A DNA stretch of 33,071 bases from Actinophytocola xanthii (lineage in GTDB: Bacteria > Actinomycetota > Actinomycetes > Mycobacteriales > Pseudonocardiaceae). Shown one piece after another: positions 1 to 8,587 of the stretch. The notes beneath the pieces were generated by a model, which was not told the DNA's origin, did no database searches, and worked only from the letters and a program-made list of their open reading frames with translations. The stretch spans positions 1 through 33,071 of the forward strand of contig NZ_MSIE01000012.1 of NCBI RefSeq assembly GCF_001921205.1, in the 5' to 3' direction. Every line of letters starts with the position of its first letter. Within the stretch, counting starts at the first letter, position 1. The translations under genes were made by a program, and so were the position numbers.

Positions 1-1774
1 GCGGGCTGCTGTCGCCGCCGCGCCGGCCCGCCGGTCCGGGGGGCGGGGCGTCGGCCGGGTCGAGCAGGGCGGGCGGGGTCGGGCGGGGTGGGACGTCCAG
101 CGGCGGGATCGGGCCCACGGCCCGCAGGCGGCGCACCGAGGGCGTCTCGTCGGTGAACGAGCCGGGCTCGTCCAGCGGCGGGGCGGCGGGCTCCTCGCCG
201 GGGCGTACGGCGCGCAGGCGCCTTCCCGTCAGCGGGTCCGCGGGGACCGTCCACGAGCCGGGGCTCTGCTCGGCGGCGGGGTGCGGTGCGGGAGTGGGTC
301 CCTCGGCGGAGGCGCTCGCGCCGGTGGGCTCGTCGGCGGGCCGCTGGCCCGAGGGATGGCCGGAGGCCCGGCGTCGGCCGGTGGTCTCCTCGGGAGCGGG
401 TTCGAGGGCTCGGCGTCGGCCGGTGGGCTCCTCCGGAGCGGGCTCGCCGGCCCGGCGTCGGCCGGTGGGTTCGGCGACCGGGGGGTTCTGCCCGGTGGGC
501 TGGTCGATGGGTCCGCGTCGACCGGCGGGGTCCTCGGTGGGGTGGGCGGGGCCAGGTAGGTCGACGGCCCGGCGTCGGCCGGTGGGTTCGTCGGCGGCCC
601 GGCGGCGGCCGCCCGGCTCGTTGTTCGGGCCCGGGGGCGGGGCGACCGGACGGTTCCGGCCGGAGGGCTGGTCGGCGCCGGGAGCCGGGGCACCCCCGCC
701 GGCGCCGGCGGGCTCGCCGAACGGGCGGAACCGGCCGGAGGGCTGCTCGGCCGGCCGCCCCGGGCCCGGGTGCTCACCGGGGGACCGGCGGGGTTCCTCG
801 GCCGCGCGGCTCGGCCCCGTCGGCTCGTTGAACAGCCGGCTCGCACCCGAGGGCCGACCCGCGAGCGGGTCCTCGACGGGGCGGGGTGGCCCGGGCTCCT
901 CCGGCGCGGAACGGCCGGCGGGCGGCTCGAGGTCGTCGGGGTCCGGAAGGTGGAAGGTGCCGGACGAGTCGACCAGCGACGGGGGCTCCACCACCTCGAA
1001 CGCGCCGGAGGACGTGACCGGCGGCTCCGGCTGGCCGGAGTCGGACGGGTCCGGGCGGTGCTCCTCGTCGACGGCTGGGCGTTCGCTGGTGAGCGTGTGG
1101 CCGTTGCGGGGCGTCTCCGGGTGCGGGGGGCGGAACGGCGGGAACGTCTGGGTCGCCGCCCCCACCGGCTCCGGCTGGGGGGCCGGCTCCGGGCGGAACG
1201 GGGGGAGGCGCGCGAAGCCGGGATCGATCCGCGCGGTGGCCATCGTCCGCTGCGCCCAGGCTCGCGCCCGGCTCAACGGATGGTCGGGGAACTGGGCGTC
1301 CCACCGGGCGTCGTCGGCCACGTGCCAGGGCAGGCGGCCGACCACCTCGGGGGCGTACGGGTGCGGGCGGACACCTCCCTCCGGCCCCACCTGGGCGTGC
1401 ACCGCGGCCTCCCGCACCCCGATCGCCTCCTCCTCGGCGCACTGGATGCGGAGCACGACGCTGCACGTCGCCTTCGGGACGGTGAAGGCGGCAATGAACG
1501 CCTGGCCCGTCTCCTGGTTGGGAATAGGCACCTTGAGCAGCTGCAACAGGGTCGGTACCTGGTCGACGAACACCACGTGTGCCTCGATGAGCGCACCCAC
1601 CTCGGCGGTCTCCACCGCCAACCGCTGGCGCAGGCGCGGCAGGTCCTCCAAGGCCGCGGGCAGGTCGGGAACCAGTCCGATGTAGGTCAAGCTCACCTGG
1701 TCCCCGGTCCGTGGGTCGAACCACGTCCGCTCGTCGTACTGCTCCATTCCGGAGGTGTCGAAGACAACGGGCAC
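1..1774 (-). CDS. Hypothetical protein with conserved N-terminal domain and long Pro/Arg-rich repetitive tail (partial, 3' end off window)
   Basis: The frame is open from a GTG at 1774 to the left edge (591 codons) with no stop, so the C-terminus is missing. The first ~190 residues look globular, beginning MPVVFDTSGMEQYDERTWFD and including GQAFIAAFTVPKATCSVVLR. From about residue 190 the protein becomes low complexity and rich in Pro, Glu, Gly and Arg, with repeated short units such as EPTGRRRA, EETTGRRRA and DEPTGRRRA and FRPFGEPA-like pieces. I see no signal peptide or membrane segment in the visible part. There is no Shine-Dalgarno sequence. A TAGACT hexamer (complement of 1781-1786) ends six bases before the GTG, which fits a leaderless transcript. 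It diverges from dxs. I do not recognise the family and assign no function. Frame choice rests on the conserved-looking N-terminus and the absence of stops; the tail's extreme GC keeps several other frames open too. Confidence 0.75.
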   Translation of the reverse strand, partial: MPVVFDTSGMEQYDERTWFDPRTGDQVSLTYIGLVPDLPAALEDLPRLRQRLAVETAEVGALIEAHVVFVDQVPTLLQLLKVPIPNQETGQAFIAAFTVPKATCSVVLRIQCAEEEAIGVREAAVHAQVGPEGGVRPHPYAPEVVGRLPWHVADDARWDAQFPDHPLSRARAWAQRTMATARIDPGFARLPPFRPEPAPQPEPVGAATQTFPPFRPPHPETPRNGHTLTSERPAVDEEHRPDPSDSGQPEPPVTSSGAFEVVEPPSLVDSSGTFHLPDPDDLEPPAGRSAPEEPGPPRPVEDPLAGRPSGASRLFNEPTGPSRAAEEPRRSPGEHPGPGRPAEQPSGRFRPFGEPAGAGGGAPAPGADQPSGRNRPVAPPPGPNNEPGGRRRAADEPTGRRRAVDLPGPAHPTEDPAGRRGPIDQPTGQNPPVAEPTGRRRAGEPAPEEPTGRRRALEPAPEETTGRRRASGHPSGQRPADEPTGASASAEGPTPAPHPAAEQSPGSWTVPADPLTGRRLRAVRPGEEPAAPPLDEPGSFTDETPSVRRLRAVGPIPPLDVPPRPTPPALLDPADAPPPGPAGRRGGDSSP

Positions 1775-1780
1775 GGGGGG

Positions 1781-1821
1781 AGTCTAGGGCGGGCCCTCCG
1801 GTTGGTGGACGCTCGTAGACT
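1781..1821. promoter_or_regulatory. Divergent -10-like hexamers between the hypothetical gene and dxs
   Basis: The 95-base gap between the two divergent genes contains TAGACT on both strands: the complement of 1781-1786, facing left, and 1816-1821, facing right. Both fit the actinobacterial -10 pattern TANNNT. The left-facing copy would start transcription at or next to the GTG at 1774, implying a leaderless mRNA. The right-facing copy would leave a leader of roughly 40 bases before dxs. No convincing -35 box is visible for either, so this is a pattern-based suggestion. Confidence 0.35.
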
Positions 1822-1869
1822 GGCCGTGCTCCCCGTCCCCCGAACTCGACCCCGAAATCGAGGTGACCA

Positions 1870-3804
1870 GTGGTGACCGACCACCCGAGTCTGCTCGCGT
1901 CCCTACACGGACCCGCCGACCTCAAGCGGCTGTCCGCCGAGGACCTGACCAGGCTCGCGACCGAGATCAGGGAGTTCCTGGTCGACAAGGTCACCACGAC
2001 CGGCGGCCATCTCGGGCCCAACCTCGGGGTGGTCGAGCTGACCATGGCCATCCACCGGGTCTTCGACTCTCCGAAGGACTCGGTGATCTTCGACGTGGGG
2101 CACCAGGCCTACGTGCACAAGGTCGTCACCGGACGCCAGGCCGAGTTCGACTCGCTGCGCCAGCGCGACGGGCTCTCCGGCTACCCCAGCCAGGCCGAGA
2201 GCGAGCACGACCTGGTGGAGAACAGCCACGCCTCCACCGCACTGTCCTACGCCGACGGCCTGGCCAAGGCCTACGAGCTGCGCGGCGAGCGCCGGCACGT
2301 GATCGCCGTGGTCGGCGACGGCGCGCTCACCGGCGGCATGTGCTGGGAGGCACTCAACAACATCGCCGCCGGCAAGGACCGGCCGATGGTCATCGTCGTC
2401 AACGACAACGGGCGCTCCTACTCGCCGACCATCGGCGGGCTCGCCGACCACCTCACCACGCTGCGCCTGCTGCCCAACTACGAGCGCGCTCTCGAGGGCG
2501 GCAAGCGGATGCTGCAGGGCACGCCGGTCGTCGGCAAGCCCCTCTACGCCGCCCTGCACGCCGCCAAGCGCGGCATCAAGGACGCGCTCAGCCCGCAGAT
2601 GATGTTCGAGGACCTCGGCCTGAAGTACCTGGGCCCGGTCGACGGGCACGACTTCGCCGCGCTGGATGCCGCGCTGCGCCGGGCCAAGGAGTTCGGCGGC
2701 CCGGTCATCGTGCACGCGGTCACCTGCAAGGGCCGCGGCTTCCCCCTCGCCGAGAACGACGAGGTGGACCAGATGCACCAGACCGACCCGATCGACCCGG
2801 TCACCGGCAAGCCGACCTCGGTCCGCGGCGCCACCTGGACCTCGGTGTTCGCCGAGGAGATGGTGCGCATCGGGGAGTCCCGGCCGGACGTCGTGGCGAT
2901 CACCGCGGCCATGCTGCGCTCGGCGGGCCTCGAGCCGTTCGCCCAGGCCCATCCGGAGCGTTGCTTCGACGTCGGCATCGCCGAGCAGCACGCGGTGACC
3001 TCGGCCGCCGGCATGGCGATCGCCGGCCTGCACCCGGTTGTCGCGATCTACTCGACGTTCCTCAACCGCGCGTTCGACCAGATGCTGATGGACGTCGCGC
3101 TGCACCGGCTGCCGGTCACCGTGGTGCTGGACCGGGCGGGGATCACCGGGCCCGACGGGGCGAGCCACCACGGCATGTGGGACCTGTCGATCCTCGGCGC
3201 GCTGCCCGGCGTGCGGATCGCCGCGCCGCGCGACGCCGGCACCCTCCGCGAGGAGCTGCGGGAGGCGGTCGCGGTGACCGACGGTCCGACCGTGCTGCGT
3301 TATCCCAAGGCGTCGGTCGGCCCGGACATCGCAGCGCTGGAGCGGCGCGGCGTGGTCGACGTCCTACGCCGGCCCACCGAGGGCAGGCACGTGCTGCTGG
3401 TGACCGTCGGGGCGTTCGCCGAGCTCGGCCTCGCCGCCGCCGAGCGCCTCGCCGACCAGGGCATCGGGGTGACCGTGGTCGACCCGCGCTGGGTGGTCCC
3501 GGTTCCGCCCGAGCTGGTCGAGTTGGCCGCCGAGCACCGGCTGGTGGTCACCGTCGAGGACGGCGGCCGGCACGGCGGCGTCGGCTGGACGCTGGCCGCG
3601 GCCCTGCGCGACGCCGATGTGGACGTTCCGCTGCGCGACATCGCGATCCCGCAGGAGTTCCACCCCCAGGGCTCCCGCGCCGAGGTGCTTGTCCGGTTGG
3701 GACTCACCGCTCAGCAGGTCGCGCGCAGGGTCACCGAGTGGACCGTCGACCGCATCGGAGAGGTGGCCGCGGCACAGGCCAGGGCCACCGCCAGCGAGGC
3801 CTGA
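1870..3804 (+). CDS. dxs: 1-deoxy-D-xylulose-5-phosphate synthase
   Basis: Condenses pyruvate and glyceraldehyde-3-phosphate to 1-deoxy-D-xylulose-5-phosphate, the committed thiamine-diphosphate-dependent step of the MEP isoprenoid pathway in the cytosol. The 644-residue length is normal for the family. Visible hallmarks are [14 protein letters not shown] (His48), [15 protein letters not shown] (His79), the ThDP/Mg site GDG (149-151) through NDN (178-180), and the central pyrimidine-binding segment [22 protein letters not shown]-terminal transketolase domain follows. Two consecutive GTG codons (1870 and 1873) can start it. The GAGGTGA at 1860-1866 is better spaced from 1873, so the true start may be one codon later. 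It diverges from the hypothetical gene at the left edge. In M. tuberculosis dxs1 also lies beside rnd and the heme genes (from memory), so this is its ancestral neighbourhood. Confidence 0.97.
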   Translation: MVTDHPSLLASLHGPADLKRLSAEDLTRLATEIREFLVDKVTTTGGHLGPNLGVVELTMAIHRVFDSPKDSVIFDVGHQAYVHKVVTGRQAEFDSLRQRDGLSGYPSQAESEHDLVENSHASTALSYADGLAKAYELRGERRHVIAVVGDGALTGGMCWEALNNIAAGKDRPMVIVVNDNGRSYSPTIGGLADHLTTLRLLPNYERALEGGKRMLQGTPVVGKPLYAALHAAKRGIKDALSPQMMFEDLGLKYLGPVDGHDFAALDAALRRAKEFGGPVIVHAVTCKGRGFPLAENDEVDQMHQTDPIDPVTGKPTSVRGATWTSVFAEEMVRIGESRPDVVAITAAMLRSAGLEPFAQAHPERCFDVGIAEQHAVTSAAGMAIAGLHPVVAIYSTFLNRAFDQMLMDVALHRLPVTVVLDRAGITGPDGASHHGMWDLSILGALPGVRIAAPRDAGTLREELREAVAVTDGPTVLRYPKASVGPDIAALERRGVVDVLRRPTEGRHVLLVTVGAFAELGLAAAERLADQGIGVTVVDPRWVVPVPPELVELAAEHRLVVTVEDGGRHGGVGWTLAAALRDADVDVPLRDIAIPQEFHPQGSRAEVLVRLGLTAQQVARRVTEWTVDRIGEVAAAQARATASEA

Positions 3805-3856
3805 GCACCGCCGGGGGGCGTGGGCACCGCGATCGCGCCTGTGGCACCGTGGTGAC

Positions 3857-4540
3857 GTGCGCATTCTGATCGTCGAGGACGAGGAGCCCCTGGCCGAGGC
3901 GGTGGCCAGGGGCCTGCGCCGGGAGGGCATGGCCGTCGACGTCGCGCTGACCGGCGACGAGGGCCACGAGAAGGCCGCGGTCACCCGCTACGACGTGGTC
4001 GTGCTCGACCGGGACCTGCCGGGCATGTCCGGCGACGAGCTGTGCCGCGAGATCGTCAGCTCCGGCGCGCTGACCCGGGTGATCATGCTCACCGCCTCCG
4101 GCTCGGTCGCCGACCGGGTGGAGGGGCTGTCGCTGGGGGCCGACGACTACCTCGCGAAGCCGTTCGCGTTCGACGAGCTGGTCGCGCGCGTCCGTGCGCT
4201 GGCGCGGCGGTCGACCCCGGTCACCCCGCCGGTGCTGCGGGCCGGCGACCTCGAGCTGGACCCCGCCCGCCGCACGGTCACCAGGGCCGGCACGCCGGTC
4301 GAGCTGACCCGCAAGGAGTTCGGGGTCCTGGAGGTGCTGCTCGCCGCGTCCGGGTCGGTGGTCAGCAGCGAGGAGCTGCTGGAGCGCGTGTGGGACGAGC
4401 ACGCCGACCCGTTCACCACCACGGTCCGAGTGACGGTCATGACGTTGCGCAAGAAGCTCGGTGAGCCGGGGATCATCGACACGGTCGTCGGCTCCGGCTA
4501 CCGCGTGCCCGCCGCGGCGGGCGGCGCCGAGCAGGGGTGA
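3857..4540 (+). CDS. cutR: OmpR/PhoB-type response regulator, CutR-like
   Basis: A 227-residue DNA-binding response regulator. The receiver domain (1-~115) begins MRILIVEDEE, with predicted phospho-acceptor Asp51 (VVLDRDLPG), Thr79 and Lys101 (LAKPF). A winged-helix DNA-binding domain (~125-220) ends with TVRVTVMTLRKKLGEP and VGSGYRV. The wording MLTASGSVADRVEGLSLGADDYL and WDEHADPFTTTVRVTVMTLR closely matches the Streptomyces CutR family as I remember it. The GTG at 3857 is chosen because the receiver domain starts exactly there; upstream in-frame sequence overlaps dxs. Only a weak GGTGA lies nearby, so translation may be inefficient. It starts 52 bases after dxs and overlaps cutS by four bases (GTGA), so the pair is translationally coupled. 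CutRS in Streptomyces is known to repress antibiotic production; the target here is unknown. Confidence 0.9.
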   Translation: MRILIVEDEEPLAEAVARGLRREGMAVDVALTGDEGHEKAAVTRYDVVVLDRDLPGMSGDELCREIVSSGALTRVIMLTASGSVADRVEGLSLGADDYLAKPFAFDELVARVRALARRSTPVTPPVLRAGDLELDPARRTVTRAGTPVELTRKEFGVLEVLLAASGSVVSSEELLERVWDEHADPFTTTVRVTVMTLRKKLGEPGIIDTVVGSGYRVPAAAGGAEQG

Positions 4541-5667
4541 CCAGAGTCCGGCGCGGTCCCGGCCTGCGGGTCAGGATCACGCTGCTCGCGACCGCACTGG
4601 CCGCGGCGGTCGCCGCCCTGCTGCTCTGGCTCGCCTGGATGCTCGCCGGCGGGGCCGTCGCGGTCCCGTCGCTGCCGGCGGGCACCACGATCGACGTCGA
4701 CGGCGTTCCGGTGCGGCCGCAGGACCTCGCCGAGGTGCTGCGGGACCAGGCGCGGTTCCAGGTGCTGGTCGCCGGGTCCATCGCGTTCGGCTGCGTGCTG
4801 GTCGCCGCGGCCCTGCTGGCCTGGACGTTCACTGGCCGGATGCTCCGGCCGCTGCGCGAGGTCACCGGGACCGCGCGGCGGCTGTCGGCGGAGTCGCTTG
4901 GCGAGCGCATCGCGCTGCGCGGCCCGCGCGACGAGGTGGCCGAGCTGGCCGACACGTTCGACGCCATGCTCGACCGCCTCCAGGCCACCTTCTCCGCCCA
5001 GCGCCAGTTCGTCGCCAACGCCAGCCACGAGCTGCGCACCCCGCTGTCGGTGATCCGCACCGAGCTCGACGTGACGCTGTCCGACCCGGACGCCGACGCC
5101 GAGGAGCTGCGCCGGATGGCCGGCGTGGTGCGCGAGGCGAACATGCGCGCCGCGCAGCTTGTCGAGGCGTTGCTGCTGCTGGCCAGAACCGACGGCCTGG
5201 GGATCGGGGTCGTCGAGCCGGTGGACCTGTCCGGCGCTGTCGCCTCGGCCTGGCAACCGGTCGCCGCCGAGGCGTCCCGGCGGCGCCTGACGATGGTGTT
5301 CCACGACCTGCCCGCGCCCGTCGCCGGCGACCCCGCTCTGCTCGAGCGGGTCGCCGGGAACCTGCTGGAGAACGCGGTGCGGCACAACGTGGATGGCGGC
5401 TGGATCGAGGTCTGGACCGGCGCGAGCGCGGAGTGGGCGAGCCTGCGGGTCTCCTCCTCCGGCACGGGGGTGGATCCGGAGCGGGTGAACGAGCTGTTCG
5501 AGTCCTTCCGCCGGGGCGGCGTGGACCGGACCGCCCACTCGGGCACCGGTCTTGGGCTGTCGATCGTGCGCGCGGTGGTGCTCGCCCACCGCGGCACGGT
5601 GTCCGCCGAGGCCGTCCCCGGTGGCGGCCTCACCGTGACCGTCCACCTCCCGGCCGCCCACCTGTGA
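4537..5667 (+). CDS. cutS: Sensor histidine kinase, CutS-like
   Basis: Membrane sensor kinase partner of the preceding regulator, 376 residues. Order: TM1 (~13-37), a short extracytoplasmic loop of about 38 residues, TM2 (~76-97), HAMP (~98-150), dimerisation/phosphoacceptor helix with FVANASHELRTPL (His164), N box NLLENAVRHN (Asn279), and a G2 box GTGLGLSI (336-343). The G1 box reads SSGTG (307-311), with serine where the usual Asp of DxGxG binds adenine. I recall a similarly degenerate G1 in Streptomyces CutS, so it may be a subfamily trait. The loop contains no cysteine; the only Cys in this region lies within TM2. The GTG start overlaps the cutR stop as GTGA. The gene ends six bases before the convergent DUF72 stop. 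Confidence 0.9.
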   Translation: MTRVRRGPGLRVRITLLATALAAAVAALLLWLAWMLAGGAVAVPSLPAGTTIDVDGVPVRPQDLAEVLRDQARFQVLVAGSIAFGCVLVAAALLAWTFTGRMLRPLREVTGTARRLSAESLGERIALRGPRDEVAELADTFDAMLDRLQATFSAQRQFVANASHELRTPLSVIRTELDVTLSDPDADAEELRRMAGVVREANMRAAQLVEALLLLARTDGLGIGVVEPVDLSGAVASAWQPVAAEASRRRLTMVFHDLPAPVAGDPALLERVAGNLLENAVRHNVDGGWIEVWTGASAEWASLRVSSSGTGVDPERVNELFESFRRGGVDRTAHSGTGLGLSIVRAVVLAHRGTVSAEAVPGGGLTVTVHLPAAHL

Positions 5668-5673
5668 ACTGTG

Positions 5674-6507
5674 TCAGGCCGGTGGCCAGGCGAGCTCCAG
5701 GCGGGCACCCAGGGCGATGGCGTCCGCCGGGGCCTTGACCTTGGCGTCGTTGTCGAAGTAGGCGTAGGCGTCCAGGCCGTCGGCTGTCCAACGGCGGATC
5801 CGGGCGGCCAGGCGGTCGAGAGCGTCGTCGGTGTAGCCGCTGGTGTAGAGCTCGGTACTGCCGTGCAGGCGCACGTAGGCGAAGTCGGCCGTGACGTGCT
5901 CCAGGTAGGGCCAGGCCGCCGCGGCGTCGGCGATCACCAGGCCGATGCCGTGCTCGCGCAGCACGTCCAGGAACGCCGGGTCGGTGAAGCTCTGGTGGCG
6001 CACCTCCAGGGCGTGCCGCAGCGGAGCGTGCGTTCGCGCGACGGTCAGCGCCCTGCCCTCCAGGCGTTCGTCGTGCCGGGTGGCCAGCTCCGCGGCGGCG
6101 GTGGTGGTCCGCGGGAGCATCGCGAAGAACGCCGCGAGCTGGTCGGCGTCGAACGGCAGGCTCGGCGGCAGCTGCCACAGGAACGGCCCGAGCTTCTCGC
6201 CGAGGGCGAGCACCCCCGAGGCGAAGAAGTTCGCCAGCGGCGCGTCGATGTCGCGCAGCCGCTTCATGTGCGTGATGAACCGGCCGCCCTTGACCGCGAA
6301 CTCGAACCCGTCCGGCGTCTGCTCGCGCCAGCTCTGGTAGCTGGCGGGGCGCTGGAGCGAGTAGAACGAGCCGTTGATCTCGACCGAGTTGACCTTGCTC
6401 GACAGGTACTCCAGCTCGCGGCGGTGCGGCAGCTTCGGTGGGTAGAACACGCCGCGCCACGGCGGGTAGAGCCACCCGGACGTGCCGATCCGGACTCGAC
6501 CTGCCAC
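5674..6507 (-). CDS. DUF72 family protein (YecE-like)
   Basis: A 277-residue protein of the DUF72/YecE family, a TIM-barrel-like fold of unproven function. Typical family segments are visible: VRIGTSGWLYPPWRGVFYP at the N-terminus, VEINGSFYSLQ, FEFAVKGGRFITHMKRL, LGPFLWQLPPSLPFD, ALEVRHQSF, and a C-terminal segment ADFAYVRLHGSTELYTSGY followed by AYAYFDNDAK. Length and segment order are normal. Its GTG at 6507 lies four bases after the rnd stop on the same strand, so rnd and this gene probably share a transcript. No strong ribosome-binding site is visible, which fits translational coupling to rnd. No biochemical role can be assigned from sequence. Confidence 0.92.
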   Translation of the reverse strand: MAGRVRIGTSGWLYPPWRGVFYPPKLPHRRELEYLSSKVNSVEINGSFYSLQRPASYQSWREQTPDGFEFAVKGGRFITHMKRLRDIDAPLANFFASGVLALGEKLGPFLWQLPPSLPFDADQLAAFFAMLPRTTTAAAELATRHDERLEGRALTVARTHAPLRHALEVRHQSFTDPAFLDVLREHGIGLVIADAAAAWPYLEHVTADFAYVRLHGSTELYTSGYTDDALDRLAARIRRWTADGLDAYAYFDNDAKVKAPADAIALGARLELAWPPA

Positions 6508-6511
6508 GACG

Positions 6512-7753
6512 TCAGCCGCTGCCCTTGAGCGCGGTCGCCAGGGCGTCCCCGGTGAGCCTGATCTGCCACTCCCTGGCCCCGCCCGCGCGTAACGCCTCGG
6601 TCACCGAGTCGGTGGACAGCGGCTCCGGCGGGCGCCAGCAGGTGCGGCGGACCAGCTCGGGCTGGAGCAGGTTCTCGATCGGCAGCCGGTGCTCCTCGGC
6701 GATCACGGTCAGCTGGGCGCGCACCGCGGCCAGCCGCGCGGCAGCCGCCGGATCGCGGTCACCCCAGCGGTTGGGCGGCGGGGGACCCTCGTGCGGCGGC
6801 GAGGGGTCGGGCAGCTCGGAGCGGGACAGCGCGGCCGCCTCCCGCAGCGCGCGCACCCACAGCTCGGCGATCCGCCGCTGCGAGCGGCCCTTGAACACCG
6901 GCAGGCGCAGCAGGTCGGTCTCGTTGTCCGGCGCGGCGATCGCCGCCTGCACGATCGAGGTGTCCGGCAGCACGCGGCCGGGCGCGATGTCACGCTGCCT
7001 GGCCAGCTGGTCCCGGGCCTCCCAGAGGGCGCGGACCGCGGCCAGGCCGCGCGGGGTGCGCACCCGGTGGATGCCCGACGTGCGCCGCCACGGCTCGGCG
7101 CGCGGCGGCGGGGGCGGGGCCACCCGCAACGCCTCGAACTCCTCCAGCGCCCACTCGAGCTTGCCCTGCTCGGCGAGCTCGGCCTCGAGGGCGTCCCGCA
7201 GCTCGACCAGCAGCTCGACGTCCAGGGCGGCGTAGTCGAGCCACTCCTGGGGCAGCGGACGGCGCGACCAGTCGGCCGCCCCGTGCCCCTTCTCCAGCCG
7301 GTAGCCGAGCAGCAGCTCGACGAGCGTGCCCAGCGCGACCCGCTCGTAGCCGGCCAGCCTTCCGGCGAGCTCGGTGTCGAACAGCCGCGCGGGCGCCAAG
7401 CCCAGCTCGGCGAGGCACGGCAGGTCCTGGGAGGCGGCGTGCAACACCCACTCGGTGTCGGCCAAGGCCGCGATGAGGGGGTCGATGCGGTCGTTCAACG
7501 CGACCGGGTCGACGAGGACCGTGCCCGCGCCCTGGCGGCGGACCTGGACGAGGTACGCGCGTTGGGAGTACCGGTAGCCGGAGGCGCGCTCGGTGTCCAC
7601 CGCGATCGCTCCCCGACCGCCGGCGAGCGCCGCCGCGGCGGCGCGCAGCGCCTCGGGCGTCGCGACCACGTCCGGCGTGCCGTCCACAGGTTGGGTCAGC
7701 AGAGCCGGCTCCGGCCGCTCCTCCCCGTCAGTTCCCGTCCCCGAATCGCCCAC
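6512..7753 (-). CDS. rnd: Ribonuclease D, DEDDy 3'-5' exoribonuclease with HRDC domain
   Basis: A 413-residue RNase D homologue, expected to trim 3' ends of stable RNA precursors in the cytoplasm. The exonuclease domain (~25-215) shows the DEDDy residues: Asp53 and Glu55 in AVDTERASGYRY, Asp110 in HAASQDLPCLAELG, and Tyr174/Asp178 in DYAALDVELL. An HRDC-type helical domain (~235-315, around RALWEARDQLARQRDIAPGRVLPD) and a second C-terminal helical region follow. GTG at 7753 is the start giving the usual N-terminal extension before the first strand. DUF72 follows four bases downstream. It sits near dxs and the heme genes as in mycobacteria. A small hairpin at 7775-7793 lies just upstream of its start. 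Confidence 0.95.
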   Translation of the reverse strand: MGDSGTGTDGEERPEPALLTQPVDGTPDVVATPEALRAAAAALAGGRGAIAVDTERASGYRYSQRAYLVQVRRQGAGTVLVDPVALNDRIDPLIAALADTEWVLHAASQDLPCLAELGLAPARLFDTELAGRLAGYERVALGTLVELLLGYRLEKGHGAADWSRRPLPQEWLDYAALDVELLVELRDALEAELAEQGKLEWALEEFEALRVAPPPPPRAEPWRRTSGIHRVRTPRGLAAVRALWEARDQLARQRDIAPGRVLPDTSIVQAAIAAPDNETDLLRLPVFKGRSQRRIAELWVRALREAAALSRSELPDPSPPHEGPPPPNRWGDRDPAAAARLAAVRAQLTVIAEEHRLPIENLLQPELVRRTCWRPPEPLSTDSVTEALRAGGAREWQIRLTGDALATALKGSG

Positions 7754-7774
7754 GCCGGATGACCATACGGGACG

Positions 7775-7793
7775 GGCGCACTCGACGTGCGCC
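7775..7793. promoter_or_regulatory. Small hairpin upstream of rnd
   Basis: A perfect seven-base inverted repeat, GGCGCAC (7775-7781) and GTGCGCC (7787-7793), with a five-base loop, lies about 20 bases upstream of the rnd GTG. It could be a 5'-UTR structure, an operator, or a second terminator behind the upstream response regulator. No evidence separates these. Confidence 0.4.
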
Positions 7794-7819
7794 TAACGTG
7801 GACGAACGGGTCGAACACC

Positions 7820-7861
7820 GGCGGATCGGGGAGCGCACTGTGCCCCGCGCCCCGATCCGCC
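7820..7861 (-). terminator. Hairpin terminator downstream of the LuxR-type regulator
   Basis: A perfect 12-base inverted repeat, GGCGGATCGGGG (7820-7831) and CCCCGATCCGCC (7850-7861), with an 18-base loop, begins nine bases after the stop of the regulator at 7871. It lacks a clear T-tract, which is common for hairpin terminators in high-GC actinobacteria. Position immediately 3' of the gene supports a terminator role. Confidence 0.6.
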
Positions 7862-7870
7862 GAGCGTCGA

Positions 7871-8587
7871 TCAGCGGATCACACCGGCCCGCATGGCCAG
7901 CGCGACCATCTGTGCCCGGTCGCCGGTGCCCAGCTTCCGGCCGATCCTGGAGAGATGGCTCTTCACCGTCAGAGCCGACAGGTTGAGCCCCTCTCCGATC
8001 TCCTTGTTGGACTGTCCGTCCGCGACGAGCTGGAGAACCTCCACCTCACGCGCCGACAGCTCGCGCGGGGTGTTGTCCGTGCCGGGGACCCGCGTGCCCG
8101 TGGCGAGGATTGGCGCGACGCTCGGGTCGGCGTAGACGCCGCCTTCGAGCACTCGCCGCACCCCGTCGGTCACGACCACCGGCGAGGCCGACTTCAGCAG
8201 GTATGCCTGGGCACCTGCCTGGAAGGCCGAACGCACGGCGTACGGATCGTCCGAGGACGCCAGCACCACGATCCGCGGCCAACCCTGGCTGCGGAGCTCG
8301 GTGACCAGCTCGATTCCACTGCCGTCCGGCAGACCGAGATCGAGGATCGCCAGGTCGCACGGCCCGGTGGCCAGCGCTCGCGCCCTCGCTTCGGCCACCG
8401 TGGCAGCCTCGTGAACGGTGCCCGCACCCATCTGGGTCAACCGGGCAGCTATCGCCTCCCTCAACAACGGATGGTCATCGACCACCAGCACCGAGAACAG
8501 CTCTTCCCGCGGGTGCGGGACCATGTTCGCCGGCAACACGCCGGCTGGCGTGGTACGAACGGCCTGACCTAAGCCGACGGCAGCCAC
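7871..8587 (-). CDS. Orphan NarL/FixJ-type response regulator with LuxR-type HTH
   Basis: A 238-residue response regulator. After a ~30-residue extension comes the receiver domain (~31-150): FSVLVVDDHPLLREAIAARL with Asp37/Asp38, the phospho-acceptor Asp83 in LAILDLGLPDGSG, and Lys132 in YLLKSASPV. The C-terminal LuxR-type HTH (~175-235) contains ELSAREVEVLQLVADGQSNK and LTVKSHLSRIGRKLGTGDRA. The GTG at 8587 is supported by a strong GGGAGG seven to eight bases upstream. No histidine kinase gene is adjacent, so it is an orphan regulator. From memory, near-identical proteins are widespread in Pseudonocardiales, suggesting a conserved regulatory role, but I know no defined regulon. It is followed by a hairpin terminator. 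Confidence 0.9.
   Translation of the reverse strand: MAAVGLGQAVRTTPAGVLPANMVPHPREELFSVLVVDDHPLLREAIAARLTQMGAGTVHEAATVAEARARALATGPCDLAILDLGLPDGSGIELVTELRSQGWPRIVVLASSDDPYAVRSAFQAGAQAYLLKSASPVVVTDGVRRVLEGGVYADPSVAPILATGTRVPGTDNTPRELSAREVEVLQLVADGQSNKEIGEGLNLSALTVKSHLSRIGRKLGTGDRAQMVALAMRAGVIR

Noticed and set aside
774-2051. Minus-strand frame overlapping dxs and the left hypothetical gene
   Set aside because: It runs antisense through the dxs start and uses a different frame from the one with the conserved-looking N-terminus; its product is compositionally biased with no motifs.
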